Shown here in pieces: positions 7,726-15,126 of a DNA stretch of 20,631 bases. The notes below the pieces were generated by a model. That model had not been told where the DNA came from. It saw only the letters and a list, made by a program, of their open reading frames with translations, and searched no databases. The stretch spans positions 1-20,631 of the forward strand of contig DASQGX010000114.1 in the NCBI GenBank assembly GCA_035632395.1. The letters are read 5' to 3'. Position 1 is the stretch's first letter. Every line of letters begins with the position of its first letter. The stretch comes from REEB95 sp035632395 (GTDB lineage Bacteria > Pseudomonadota > Alphaproteobacteria > ATCC43930 > CGMCC-115725). Made by a program: the position numbers and the translations under genes.

Positions 7726-8487
7726 TCAGTCGAGCAAAGCGGCGAGGGTTTGCATCAAGAGTGCGAGGTCGGCGTCGCGCGACAGGCGGTGATCGCCGTC
7801 CTTGACCAACGTGATTCGCACGTCGGCGGCGGCGAGGCGCTCAGCCAAAGCCAGGCTGCGCTGCCACGGCACGTCGTCGTCGCGCATGCCATGCAGCAGT
7901 CGCACCGGACCGTTGAATCCGATCGCCGATCGCATGACCAGGTGGCGGCGGCCGTCCTCAATCAGCCGCCGGGTAATGAGATAGCCCTGCTCGCTATACG
8001 CGGACGGGATCGTCGCGGCGCCGTCGCGCTCGATGCGTTGGCGCACTTCCGGTGGAAACTGCGCCCACATTAGGTCCTCGGTCGCGTCCGGCGCCGCGGC
8101 GATGCCGACCAGCGCCCTGACTCGCTGCGGTCGCGCCGCTGCCAGCAGCAGCATGATCCAACCACCGAGGCTCGAACCGACCAACATTTGCGGCCCGTCG
8201 GTCAATTGGTCGAACACAGCGAGCGCATCGTCGCGCCAACGACTCACTGTCGCATCGGCGAACGCGCCGGACGACTGGCCGTGTCCGAAATAGTCGAAGC
8301 GGACGAAAGCCTGGCCGCGCGACTCGCAAAACCGGTCGAGCGCGAGCGCCTTGGTTCCATTCATGTCCGACATGAAACCGCCGAGGAACACGATTCCAGC
8401 CGCGCGCCCGTGCCGGCGATGGTAAGCGATTGTGGCGCCGTCCTCGCGTGTTAAAATGGACGGCGGAAGGGTTTCGATTTCGGCCAT
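7726..8487 (-). CDS. Alpha/beta hydrolase, ABHD10-like (possible thioesterase)
   Basis: This 253-residue serine hydrolase has its nucleophile elbow GSSLGGW at 104-110 (S106). The acid is an Asp in the MRDDDVPW turn (about 203-205), and the catalytic His is H233 in DGDHRLS. These motifs, together with the oxyanion-side strand GIVFLGGFMSDMNGTKA and FDYFGHG, match the ABHD10-type family. Its mitochondrial member is an acyl-protein thioesterase, and bacterial members occur near infC in alphaproteobacteria as I recall. The start at 8487 is chosen because the residues after it form the first strands of the fold; the much longer open frame upstream is antisense to the glycosyltransferase. Transcription diverges from that gene across 21 bp. 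The physiological substrate is not known. Confidence 0.85.
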   Translation of the reverse strand: MAEIETLPPSILTREDGATIAYHRRHGRAAGIVFLGGFMSDMNGTKALALDRFCESRGQAFVRFDYFGHGQSSGAFADATVSRWRDDALAVFDQLTDGPQMLVGSSLGGWIMLLLAAARPQRVRALVGIAAAPDATEDLMWAQFPPEVRQRIERDGAATIPSAYSEQGYLITRRLIEDGRRHLVMRSAIGFNGPVRLLHGMRDDDVPWQRSLALAERLAAADVRITLVKDGDHRLSRDADLALLMQTLAALLD

Positions 8488-8508
8488 CGTCGATCCGGTG
8501 AACACTGC

Positions 8509-9711
8509 ATGAAGGACACCGAGCCTAGCATTCGGGCTGCGGACGTGAAACGACGGCCGACCGTGCTCCAGGTGCTGCCCGCGTTGGTCGCGGGCGGCGT
8601 CGAGCGCGGCACCGTCGACGTTGCGGCGGCACTCGCGGCTGCCGGCTGGCGGTCGCTGGTGGCCAGCGCTGGCGGACCGATGACGCGCGAGCTCGACCGC
8701 GCCGGCGCGACGCATTTCACTCTGCCGCTCGCTTCCAAGAACCCCTTCATCATCCATGCCAATGTCGGCCGGCTGGCGGCGCTCATCCGCGAGCACGAGG
8801 TCGACATTGTGCATGCGCGTTCGCGCGCGCCGGCGTGGAGCGCGCGCGCCGCCGCCCAGAACGCCGGCGTCCATTTCTTGACCACGTTTCACAATGCCTA
8901 CGGCAGCAAATCGTGGCTCAAGCGGCGCTACAACGCAGTGATGGCCCGCGGCGAGTTGGTCATCGCCAATTCCAATTTCGTCGCCGATCATGCTGCTGCG
9001 ACCTATGGTGTGCCGCGCGAGCGCCTGCGCGTGATCCATCGCGGCGTCGACGTAACCCGGTTCGATCCGGAAAAGGTCACCGCCGAGCGCATGGCGCGCT
9101 TGGTGCAGGAATGGCGTCTGCCGGACGGTGTGCCGGTCGTGATGCTGCCGGGACGGCTGTCGCGGTGGAAAGGCCATTTCGTCCTGATCGAGGCAATGAA
9201 GCGGCTCAACCGGCCACAGATCCATGCGCTGATCGTCGGTGGCGGCGGCGGCGACGGCTATCGGGAACGGCTCGACCGTGCTATCGCGCGTGCCGGGTCG
9301 GCGGTCACGTTCCGCGTGCTAGACGAGTGCCGCGACATGCCGGCGGCTTACATGCTGGCCGACGTCGTCGTCTCGGCCTCGACCGAGCCGGAAGGCTTCG
9401 GTCGCGTCATCGTCGAGGCGCAGGCGATGGGTCGGCCGGTCGTGGCGACGTCGCATGGCGGCGCTGTGGAGACCGTCGTGCCGGGCAAGACCGGCTGGTT
9501 GGTGGCGCCGAACGACGCCGACGCGTTGAGCGGCGCGATCGCATCGGCGCTGGCGCTTGACGCCGACAGTCGCGCCCAGCTTGCTGCCCGGGCCATCGCC
9601 CATGTCCGCGCCAACTTCACGACGGCGGTGATGGTGGCGCGCACGATCGCGGTGTATCAGGAACTGTTGGGCACTACGCCGGCGCCGGTCACGGCAACCG
9701 TCGCGGCATAA
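8509..9711 (+). CDS. Glycosyltransferase family 4 protein
   Basis: This 400-residue GT-B retaining glycosyltransferase is probably peripheral to the inner membrane. The N-terminal acceptor domain opens with VLQVLPALVAGGVERG, where the glycine loop follows the first beta strand. The C-terminal donor domain contains PGRLSRWKGH (about 215-223, nucleotide-sugar phosphate contact). It also has the EX7E motif E295-GFGRVIV-E303, and GRPVVATSHGGAVETV. GT4 enzymes of this type build lipopolysaccharide or capsule. The neighbouring heptosyltransferase-like gene 14 bp downstream supports an LPS core or envelope role, but donor and acceptor cannot be read from sequence. No strong ribosome site precedes the ATG at 8509, so a slightly later start near residue 14 (before KRRPTVLQ) is possible. 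Confidence 0.9.
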   Translation: MKDTEPSIRAADVKRRPTVLQVLPALVAGGVERGTVDVAAALAAAGWRSLVASAGGPMTRELDRAGATHFTLPLASKNPFIIHANVGRLAALIREHEVDIVHARSRAPAWSARAAAQNAGVHFLTTFHNAYGSKSWLKRRYNAVMARGELVIANSNFVADHAAATYGVPRERLRVIHRGVDVTRFDPEKVTAERMARLVQEWRLPDGVPVVMLPGRLSRWKGHFVLIEAMKRLNRPQIHALIVGGGGGDGYRERLDRAIARAGSAVTFRVLDECRDMPAAYMLADVVVSASTEPEGFGRVIVEAQAMGRPVVATSHGGAVETVVPGKTGWLVAPNDADALSGAIASALALDADSRAQLAARAIAHVRANFTTAVMVARTIAVYQELLGTTPAPVTATVAA

Positions 9712-9725
9712 GCGAGCGCGGCCGC

Positions 9726-10646
9726 GTGACGGAGCGCATCCTCGTCATCAAACTCGGCGCACTGGGCGACTTCGTCCAGGCGATGGGGCCGGCTGCGGCG
9801 ATCCGCGCGCATCATCCGCGGGCGCACATCACGTTGCTGACGACGCCGGCTTTTGCCGAGCTCGGCCGGCACGCACCTTATTTCGACGCGGTCTGGGTCG
9901 ACGAGCGCGCGGGCTGGTCGCGACCTTGGGCGCTGTTCGCTCTCGCGCGGCGATTCCGCGCAGCTTCCTTCGATCGCGTCTACGACCTGCAGACCTCGGA
10001 TCGTTCGAGCCTCTATTTCCATCTCCTGTGGCCGCGGTATCCGCAATGGTCGGGAATCGCCGCCGGCGCATCGCATCCGCATGCCAATCCCGATCGCGAC
10101 CGGATGCACACGATCGACCGGCAACGCGACCAGCTGGCCATGGCGGGGATCGACACGGTATCGCCGCCGGACTTGTCGTGGGCGGCCACCGACATAAGCC
10201 GATTTAAGTTGCCGGAGCGCTTCGTCCTTCTGGTGCCGGGTGGCTCCAGACACCGGCCGGAAAAGCGCTGGCCCGCGGGACGTTACATGCGTTTGGCGTC
10301 ATTCCTGACCAATGTCGGCCTGACCCCGGTGCTGGTCGGCGGATCCGACGATATCGCCGCCGGAGCCGAGATTGCGCGCGACTGTCCTGCTGTCCAAAAT
10401 CTCATCGGCCGCACCGGTTTCGGCGATCTCGTGGCGCTCGGCCGCGCCTGTTTCTACGCCATCGGCAACGACACCGGCCCGATGCACCTGATCGTCGCGG
10501 GCGGCGCGCCGGCGACCGTGCTCTACTCCGCCGCGTCCGATCCTGCTTTGACGGCGCCGCGCGGTGCGCGCGTCACCATTCTCCGCCGCGACGATCTCGG
10601 CGACCTGCCGGTGGAGCAGGTTGCCGCGACGCTTCCCTTGCGATAA
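9726..10646 (+). CDS. Glycosyltransferase family 9, ADP-heptose:LPS heptosyltransferase-like
   Basis: This 306-residue inverting GT-B transferase is related to WaaC/WaaF/RfaF. It begins ERILVIKLGALGDFVQAMG, the classic GT9 opening with an acidic/glycine loop after the first strand. The C-terminal ADP-sugar domain has LVPGGSRHRPEKRWP and the signature AIGNDTGPMHLIVAGGAPATVLY. GT9 enzymes transfer heptose to the lipid A-Kdo core at the cytoplasmic face. Whether this one uses heptose is not certain, since many alphaproteobacteria lack heptose in their core. The start codon is GTG at 9726, giving 14 bp from the GT4 stop. The stop is only 10 bp before thrS, so both transferases probably share a transcript with thrS. 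Confidence 0.88.
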   Translation: MTERILVIKLGALGDFVQAMGPAAAIRAHHPRAHITLLTTPAFAELGRHAPYFDAVWVDERAGWSRPWALFALARRFRAASFDRVYDLQTSDRSSLYFHLLWPRYPQWSGIAAGASHPHANPDRDRMHTIDRQRDQLAMAGIDTVSPPDLSWAATDISRFKLPERFVLLVPGGSRHRPEKRWPAGRYMRLASFLTNVGLTPVLVGGSDDIAAGAEIARDCPAVQNLIGRTGFGDLVALGRACFYAIGNDTGPMHLIVAGGAPATVLYSAASDPALTAPRGARVTILRRDDLGDLPVEQVAATLPLR

Positions 10647-10656
10647 ACCGGCGCCC

Positions 10657-12624
10657 ATGCCCGACGCCAAAACCGCCGGTTCGATCACGGTCACGCTGCC
10701 CGACGGCGCTGCGCGCAGCTTTCCGCGCGGCGTCACGGGCGCTGACGTCGCCAAGGCGATCGGTCCGGGCCTCGCAAAGGCGGCGCTCGCGGTCGCGGTC
10801 GACGGGACGCCCAAGGATCTGGCGGCGCCGATCAAGCGCGACGCGAAAATCGCCATCCTGACGCGCGATTCGCCGCCGGCGCTCGAGATCATTCGTCACG
10901 ACGCAGCGCACGTTATGGCCGAGGCGGTGAAGGAGCTATATCCCGAAACACAGGTGACCTTCGGTCCGGCGACCGAAACCGGCTTCTATTACGATTTCGC
11001 GCGCGACACGCCGTTCACACCGGACGATCTGACAAAGATTGAGCAGCGCATGCACGAGATCGTCGACCGTGACGAGACGATCACGCGCGAAGAGTGGGAA
11101 CGCGACAAAGCGGTCCAGTTCTTCGCCGACCAGGGCGAGAAATACAAAGCGGAATGGATCCACGAAATCCCGGCGCATGAGGCGATCAGCCTCTATCGCC
11201 AGGGCCAATTCGTCGATCTCTGCACCGGGCCGCATCTGCCGTCGACCGGCAAGCTCGGCCACGCCTTCAAGCTGACCAAGGTCGCCGGCGCGTATTGGCG
11301 CGGCGACGCGCGCAATGCGCAATTGCAGCGCGTCTACGGCACCGCGTGGGCGCACGAAAAAGATCTCAAACAGTACCTGTTCCAGCTCGAAGAGGCCGAG
11401 AAGCGCGATCACCGCCGGCTTGGCCGCGAGCTCGACCTCTTCCACCAGCAGGAAGAGGCCGCCGGCAGCGTCTTCTGGCACCCGAAAGGCTGGACGCTCT
11501 ATCGCACCATCGAGAATTACATCCGCATGCGGCTCGGCTGTGCCGGCTATGTCGAGGTGCGCACGCCGCAGCTCATCGACCGCAAGCTCTGGGAAGAGTC
11601 CGGCCACTGGGAAAAGTTCGGCGAGCACATGTTCACCGTCGAAAATCCGGACAAGGACACCGGCGTCAAACGTGTGCTCGCGATCAAGCCGATGAACTGC
11701 CCCGGCCACGTGCAAATCTATCGCCAGCATCTGCATTCCTATCGCGACCTGCCGCTGCGCATGGCCGAGTTCGGCTCCTGCCACCGGAATGAGCCATCGG
11801 GCGCCTTGCACGGCATCATGCGCGTGCGCGCCTTCACCCAGGACGATGCGCACATCTTCTGCACCGAGGACCACATCACGTCCGAGAGCGTCGCGTTCTG
11901 CGATCTGCTGCGTTCGGTCTATCGCGACTTCGGCTTCGAAGATGTCTCGGTGAAATTTTCCGACCGGCCGGCGAAGCGCGCCGGCGACGATGCGGTCTGG
12001 GATAGGGCCGAAGCCGCACTTAAGACTGCGGTCGAGGCGGCGAAGCTGCCGTACACGCTCAATCCCGGTGAAGGCGCGTTCTATGGGCCCAAGCTCGAAT
12101 TCGTATTGCGCGACGCGATCGGCCGCGACTGGCAGTGCGGCACGCTGCAGGTGGATTTCGTCCTACCCGAGCGTCTCGACGCGAATTACATCGGCGAGGA
12201 TGGCCAGCGGCACCGGCCGGTGATGCTGCATCGCGCGATCCTGGGCTCGCTCGAACGCTTCATCGCCATCCTGATCGAACAGCATGCCGGCCGGTTCCCG
12301 CTCTGGCTGGCACCGGTGCAGGCGGTGGTCGCGACCATCACCTCGGACGCCGATGCCTATGCCGGTGTGGTGCTCGACGCCTTAACCAAGGCCGGGCTGC
12401 GGGCGACGGCCGACCTGCGCAACGAAAAGATCAACCTGAAGGTGCGCGAGCACAGTCTCGCAAAAGTGCCACTGCTACTGGTCGTGGGTGCCCGCGAGGC
12501 CGAAACGCAAAGCATTGCGCTGCGCCGGTTGGGCGGGAAAGATCAGGAAATCCTTGCGCTTGGCGAGGCCATCGCTAGATTGAAAGGCGAGGCAGCCGTG
12601 CCATCGGCGGCGCCCACTTCTTAG
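10657..12624 (+). CDS. thrS: Threonyl-tRNA synthetase
   Basis: This 655-residue class II synthetase charges tRNA-Thr in the cytoplasm. Domains in order are a TGS domain (about 8-70) and an N2 editing domain with HDAAH (H81, H85), TGFYYDF and the Cys/His of DLCTGPH. The catalytic core holds zinc ligands in MNCPGH, DDAHIF and VMLHRA, motif 2 around EFGSCHRNEPSGA, and motif 3 around HRAILGSLERF. The C-terminal domain is an anticodon-binding fold. The editing site is complete, so it should clear Ser-tRNA-Thr. The start at 10657 directly precedes the TGS strand; the open frame extends back to 10564, but those residues lie inside the GT9 gene. It heads the thrS-infC-rpmI-rplT-pheS-pheT series. No E. 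coli-like thrS operator could be placed, because only 10 bp lie upstream. Confidence 0.97.
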   Translation: MPDAKTAGSITVTLPDGAARSFPRGVTGADVAKAIGPGLAKAALAVAVDGTPKDLAAPIKRDAKIAILTRDSPPALEIIRHDAAHVMAEAVKELYPETQVTFGPATETGFYYDFARDTPFTPDDLTKIEQRMHEIVDRDETITREEWERDKAVQFFADQGEKYKAEWIHEIPAHEAISLYRQGQFVDLCTGPHLPSTGKLGHAFKLTKVAGAYWRGDARNAQLQRVYGTAWAHEKDLKQYLFQLEEAEKRDHRRLGRELDLFHQQEEAAGSVFWHPKGWTLYRTIENYIRMRLGCAGYVEVRTPQLIDRKLWEESGHWEKFGEHMFTVENPDKDTGVKRVLAIKPMNCPGHVQIYRQHLHSYRDLPLRMAEFGSCHRNEPSGALHGIMRVRAFTQDDAHIFCTEDHITSESVAFCDLLRSVYRDFGFEDVSVKFSDRPAKRAGDDAVWDRAEAALKTAVEAAKLPYTLNPGEGAFYGPKLEFVLRDAIGRDWQCGTLQVDFVLPERLDANYIGEDGQRHRPVMLHRAILGSLERFIAILIEQHAGRFPLWLAPVQAVVATITSDADAYAGVVLDALTKAGLRATADLRNEKINLKVREHSLAKVPLLLVVGAREAETQSIALRRLGGKDQEILALGEAIARLKGEAAVPSAAPTS

Positions 12625-12640
12625 CAAGCAAGGAGCGTGT

Positions 12641-12655
12641 TGGAGGTGTTTCATA
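12641..12655 (+). promoter_or_regulatory. infC ribosome binding site with non-canonical ATA start
   Basis: The sequence GGAGGTG at 12642-12648 gives seven consecutive matches to the anti-Shine-Dalgarno of 16S rRNA. GGAGG ends 6 nt before ATA (12653-12655). The strong ribosome site next to a poor start codon is the arrangement expected for IF-3 feedback control. An additional AAGGAG lies at 12630-12635, but the GTG and TTG codons after it are out of the infC frame. Confidence 0.65.
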
Positions 12656-13201
12656 CCGCCTAGACTACCCCCCGCCGTTGCGCATCGAGGGACCACGCAT
12701 GATGGTCCTCGCGTCAACGACGAGATCGCCGCGGCGCGTCTGCGTCTCGTCGACGAACGTGGCAACATGGTTGGCGTCGTCACCCGACACGAAGCCCTTA
12801 CCCGCGCACAGGAAGCCGGCCTCGATCTTGTCGAGGTCGCACCGCAAGCCAATCCGCCGGTGTGCAAGATCCTCGACTTCGGCAAGTTCAAGTACGAGGA
12901 GCAGAAGCGCAAGAGCGAGGCGCGCAAGAAGCAGAAGGTCATCGACGTCAAGGAGATCAAGCTCCGGCCGGGCATCGACGACCACGATTACGACGTCAAG
13001 ATGCGCCAGATGCTCAAATTCATCGAGGAAGGCGACAAGGTAAAAGTCGTCATGCGCTTCCGCGGCCGTGAAATGGCGCACCAGGAGATCGGCATGAACG
13101 TGCTGATGCGGGTCAAGGACGGGCTCGACAAGGTCGCCAAGATCGAGCAGTCGCCGCGCACCGAAGGCCGGCAGATGACGATGGTGATGTCGCCCAAATA
13201 G
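12653..13201 (+). CDS. infC: Translation initiation factor IF-3, start at a rare ATA codon
   Basis: This is a 182-residue IF-3. The N-terminal domain begins DGPRVNDEIAAARLRLVDE, followed by the linker (KYEEQKRKSEARKKQK) and the C-terminal domain with KEIKLRPGIDDHDYDVK and FRGREMAHQEIG. IF-3 binds the 30S subunit and proofreads the start codon and initiator tRNA. The first in-frame ATG (12767) lies well inside the N-terminal domain and would remove conserved sequence. No in-frame ATG, GTG or TTG exists upstream within the intergenic region. ATA at 12653 lies 6 nt after GGAGG (12642-12646, part of GGAGGTG) and gives a normal-length protein. A near-cognate start is known for infC in E. coli (AUU) and underlies autoregulation, because IF-3 discriminates against such codons. 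Annotation software may wrongly start it at 12767. Confidence 0.93.
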   Translation: MPPRLPPAVAHRGTTHDGPRVNDEIAAARLRLVDERGNMVGVVTRHEALTRAQEAGLDLVEVAPQANPPVCKILDFGKFKYEEQKRKSEARKKQKVIDVKEIKLRPGIDDHDYDVKMRQMLKFIEEGDKVKVVMRFRGREMAHQEIGMNVLMRVKDGLDKVAKIEQSPRTEGRQMTMVMSPK

Positions 13202-13249
13202 GGCGCTAACCGGGGCGCCGGGCTTGTCGGCGCGGCGCGTCCCGGCCGC

Positions 13250-13278
13250 TTGCCATTCCAGCCCTCGGTCTGTATAAC
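13250..13278 (+). promoter_or_regulatory. Candidate promoter for rpmI-rplT
   Basis: TTGCCA (13250-13255) and TATAAC (13273-13278) are separated by 17 bp, each one or two bases from the sigma-70 consensus. The predicted start near 13285 would leave a leader of about 87 nt before rpmI. The 170-bp infC-rpmI gap is the largest inside the cluster, which fits an internal promoter. A 7-bp perfect hairpin CCCGGCC/GGCCGGG (13279-13285 with 13294-13300) overlaps the predicted start, so it could form fully only in read-through transcripts from infC. Confidence 0.5.
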
Positions 13279-13371
13279 CCCGGCCCAACCGGCGGCCGGG
13301 CGTACGGGCATGCCTTGGCGGCCAAATATTAAAATCCGCAAAACGAACCCAATTTCGAGAAAGGCACCGAA

Positions 13372-13575
13372 ATGCCCAAGCTCAAGACCAAATCCGGGGC
13401 GAAAAAGCGCTTCGGCCGCACCGCCTCGGGCAAGATCAAGGCGGCCAACGCGCACAAGCGCCACCTCCTCATCAACAAGTCGAAGCGCGGCAAGCGTAAC
13501 GCCAAGGGCACGATCACGCTCCAGCCGGGCGACGCCAAGCTGGTGATGACCTACATGCCTTATATGAGGGGCTAG
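13372..13575 (+). CDS. rpmI: 50S ribosomal protein bL35
   Basis: This 67-residue basic protein is the normal length for bL35 and starts with the signature MPKLKTKSGAKKRF. It continues with NAHKRHLLINKSKRGKRN, and the C-terminus is YMPYMRG. It binds 23S rRNA in the large subunit. A purine-rich AGAAAGG lies about 8 nt before the ATG. Its stop codon TAG is part of the ribosome site TAGGAG of rplT, so the two genes are tightly linked. In E. coli rpmI is the target of L20 repression through its leader; whether the leader here does this cannot be shown from sequence. Confidence 0.97.
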   Translation: MPKLKTKSGAKKRFGRTASGKIKAANAHKRHLLINKSKRGKRNAKGTITLQPGDAKLVMTYMPYMRG

Positions 13576-13584
13576 GAGCGCGCC

Positions 13585-13947
13585 ATGGCACACGTCAAAC
13601 GCGGCGTCACCGGACGCGCGCGCCACAAGAAAGTGCTCGGCCTCGCCAAGGGCTATCGCGGCCGCGCCAAATCGTCGTTCCGCATCGCGATCGAGAAGGT
13701 CGAGAAGGGCCTGCGCTATGCCTACCGCGATCGCCGGGCGAAAAAGCGCAACTTCCGCGCCCTGTGGATCCAGCGCATCAACGCCGGCGCGCGCGAGGAA
13801 GGCCTGACCTATTCGCAGTTCATGAACGGCTTGCGGCTCGCCGGTGTCACCCTCGACCGCAAGATGCTGGCCGACATCGCCATGCGCGAGCCGGCTGCGT
13901 TCAAGGCCATCGTTGCTCAGGCGCGCGACGCCCTGCCCAAAGCCTAG
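13585..13947 (+). CDS. rplT: 50S ribosomal protein bL20
   Basis: This 120-residue protein is full length for bL20. The N-terminal Arg/Lys-rich helix (MAHVKRGVTGRARHKKVLGLAKGYRG, residues 1-26) threads into 23S rRNA. The C-terminal globular domain has the conserved LWIQRINAG and the segment YSQFMNGL. It is an early assembly protein and, in several bacteria, the repressor of its own operon. The ribosome site TAGGAG (13573-13578) overlaps the rpmI stop and lies 6 nt before the ATG. The following 99 bp to pheS hold no convincing terminator. Confidence 0.97.
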   Translation: MAHVKRGVTGRARHKKVLGLAKGYRGRAKSSFRIAIEKVEKGLRYAYRDRRAKKRNFRALWIQRINAGAREEGLTYSQFMNGLRLAGVTLDRKMLADIAMREPAAFKAIVAQARDALPKA

Positions 13948-14046
13948 GCTGCCACGCCGGGCTCTGCGTAATATGCCGGACTGGATCGTCCCGACAGCGC
14001 GCGCGGGCCGGCCGATATCTTCTGCCTGAGGAGCGTGTACGCGGCG

Positions 14047-15126
14047 ATGGAAAGCCTCGACCACATCCGCGACGAGCTTTTGCGCCTGGTGAAAGGCGCA
14101 ACCAGCCTTGAGGGGCTGGAGCAGGTCCGCGTCGGCGCGCTCGGCCGCAAGGGCCGGCTCACAGGCCTGTTGAAAGAGCTCGGCACGATTGCGCCCGATG
14201 CGCGCAAGGCGCGCGGCGCGGCGCTCAACCAGCTCAAGGAGGAGATCGAGGCGGCGCTCGCCGAAGCGCATGCACGCCTGAACGACGCAGCGCTCAACGC
14301 GCGGCTGGCGCAGGAACGCGTCGACGTCACGTTGCCGGTCGAGTCAATGCCCGCCGGCCGCATCCATCCGGTGAGCCAGACGACCGACGAGATCGTCGCG
14401 ATCTTCGGCGCCATGGGTTTCGTCGTCGCCGAGGGACCGCACATCGAGGACGACTTCCACAATTTCACTGCGCTCAACATTCCGCCTGAACATCCGGCGC
14501 GGCAGGAGCAAGACACGTTCTATCTGGCCGCAGCCGCCGCGGACGGCAGCCGCAAGGTCCTGCGCACCCATACATCACCGGTGCAAATCCGCACCATGTT
14601 GAAGCAGAAGCCGCCGATCCGCATCATCGTGCCTGGCCGCACGTTCCGCTCGGATCACGACGCGACGCATTCGCCGATGTTCCATCAGGGCGAAGGCCTG
14701 ATCATCGACCGTGCGACCCACATGGGTCATCTCAAGGGGTGCCTGATCGATTTCTGCCGCGCCTATTTCGGCATGGCCGACCTGCCGGTGCGCTTCCGGC
14801 CGAGCTATTTCCCGTTCACCGAACCTTCGGCCGAAGTCGACATCGGCTGCTCGCGCGAAGGCGGCGGCCTCAAGATCGGCACCGGCGCAGATTGGCTCGA
14901 AATCTTGGGTTGCGGCATGGTCCATCCCAAGGTGCTACGCAACTGCAACATCGATCCCAACGAGTACCAAGGCTTCGCCTTCGGCATGGGGATCGAGCGC
15001 ATCGCGATGCTGAAATACGGCATCCCCGATCTGCGCACGTTCTACGACAGCGATCTGCGCTGGCTTCGGCACTATGGCTTCGTGCCCTTTGATGTGCCGA
15101 CGCTCGCCGGAGGCCTGGCGCGATGA
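14047..15126 (+). CDS. pheS: Phenylalanyl-tRNA synthetase alpha subunit
   Basis: This 359-residue class II catalytic subunit acts in the alpha2-beta2 PheRS. An N-terminal coiled coil (about 1-90) precedes the catalytic domain. That domain has motif 1 around GFVVAEGPHIEDDFHNF, motif 2 at PGRTFRSDHDATHSPMFHQ, and motif 3 at GFAFGMGIERIAMLKYGI. The start is uncertain. ATG at 14047 gives the usual N-terminus but lies 13 nt after TGAGGAG (14027-14033). GTG at 14035 is in frame but only 1 nt from that site, so ATG is preferred. The stop overlaps the pheT start as ATGA. The upstream gap contains an AT-rich TAATAT at 13969-13974 without a -35 partner, and no Phe-codon leader peptide, so phenylalanine attenuation of the E. 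coli type is not supported here. Confidence 0.96.
   Translation: MESLDHIRDELLRLVKGATSLEGLEQVRVGALGRKGRLTGLLKELGTIAPDARKARGAALNQLKEEIEAALAEAHARLNDAALNARLAQERVDVTLPVESMPAGRIHPVSQTTDEIVAIFGAMGFVVAEGPHIEDDFHNFTALNIPPEHPARQEQDTFYLAAAAADGSRKVLRTHTSPVQIRTMLKQKPPIRIIVPGRTFRSDHDATHSPMFHQGEGLIIDRATHMGHLKGCLIDFCRAYFGMADLPVRFRPSYFPFTEPSAEVDIGCSREGGGLKIGTGADWLEILGCGMVHPKVLRNCNIDPNEYQGFAFGMGIERIAMLKYGIPDLRTFYDSDLRWLRHYGFVPFDVPTLAGGLAR

Noticed and set aside
7726..9225. A 499-codon minus-strand frame covering the hydrolase and most of the GT4 gene
   Set aside because: Only the last 253 codons look like an alpha/beta hydrolase. The N-terminal half is antisense to a clear glycosyltransferase and is Arg/His-rich with no recognisable fold.
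10564..10656. N-terminal extension of thrS to the upstream ATG at 10564
   Set aside because: The extra 31 codons lie inside the GT9 gene and precede the TGS domain with unrelated sequence; ATG 10657 is the natural start.
14035..14037. GTG start for pheS
   Set aside because: It lies only 1 nt after the GGAG of the ribosome site, too close to be used; ATG at 14047 gives a typical N-terminus.
13948..14046. Possible phenylalanine attenuator or leader peptide before pheS
   Set aside because: The only short frame (ATG 13973 to TGA 14029, 18 codons) has no Phe codon, and no terminator hairpin with a T-tract follows.
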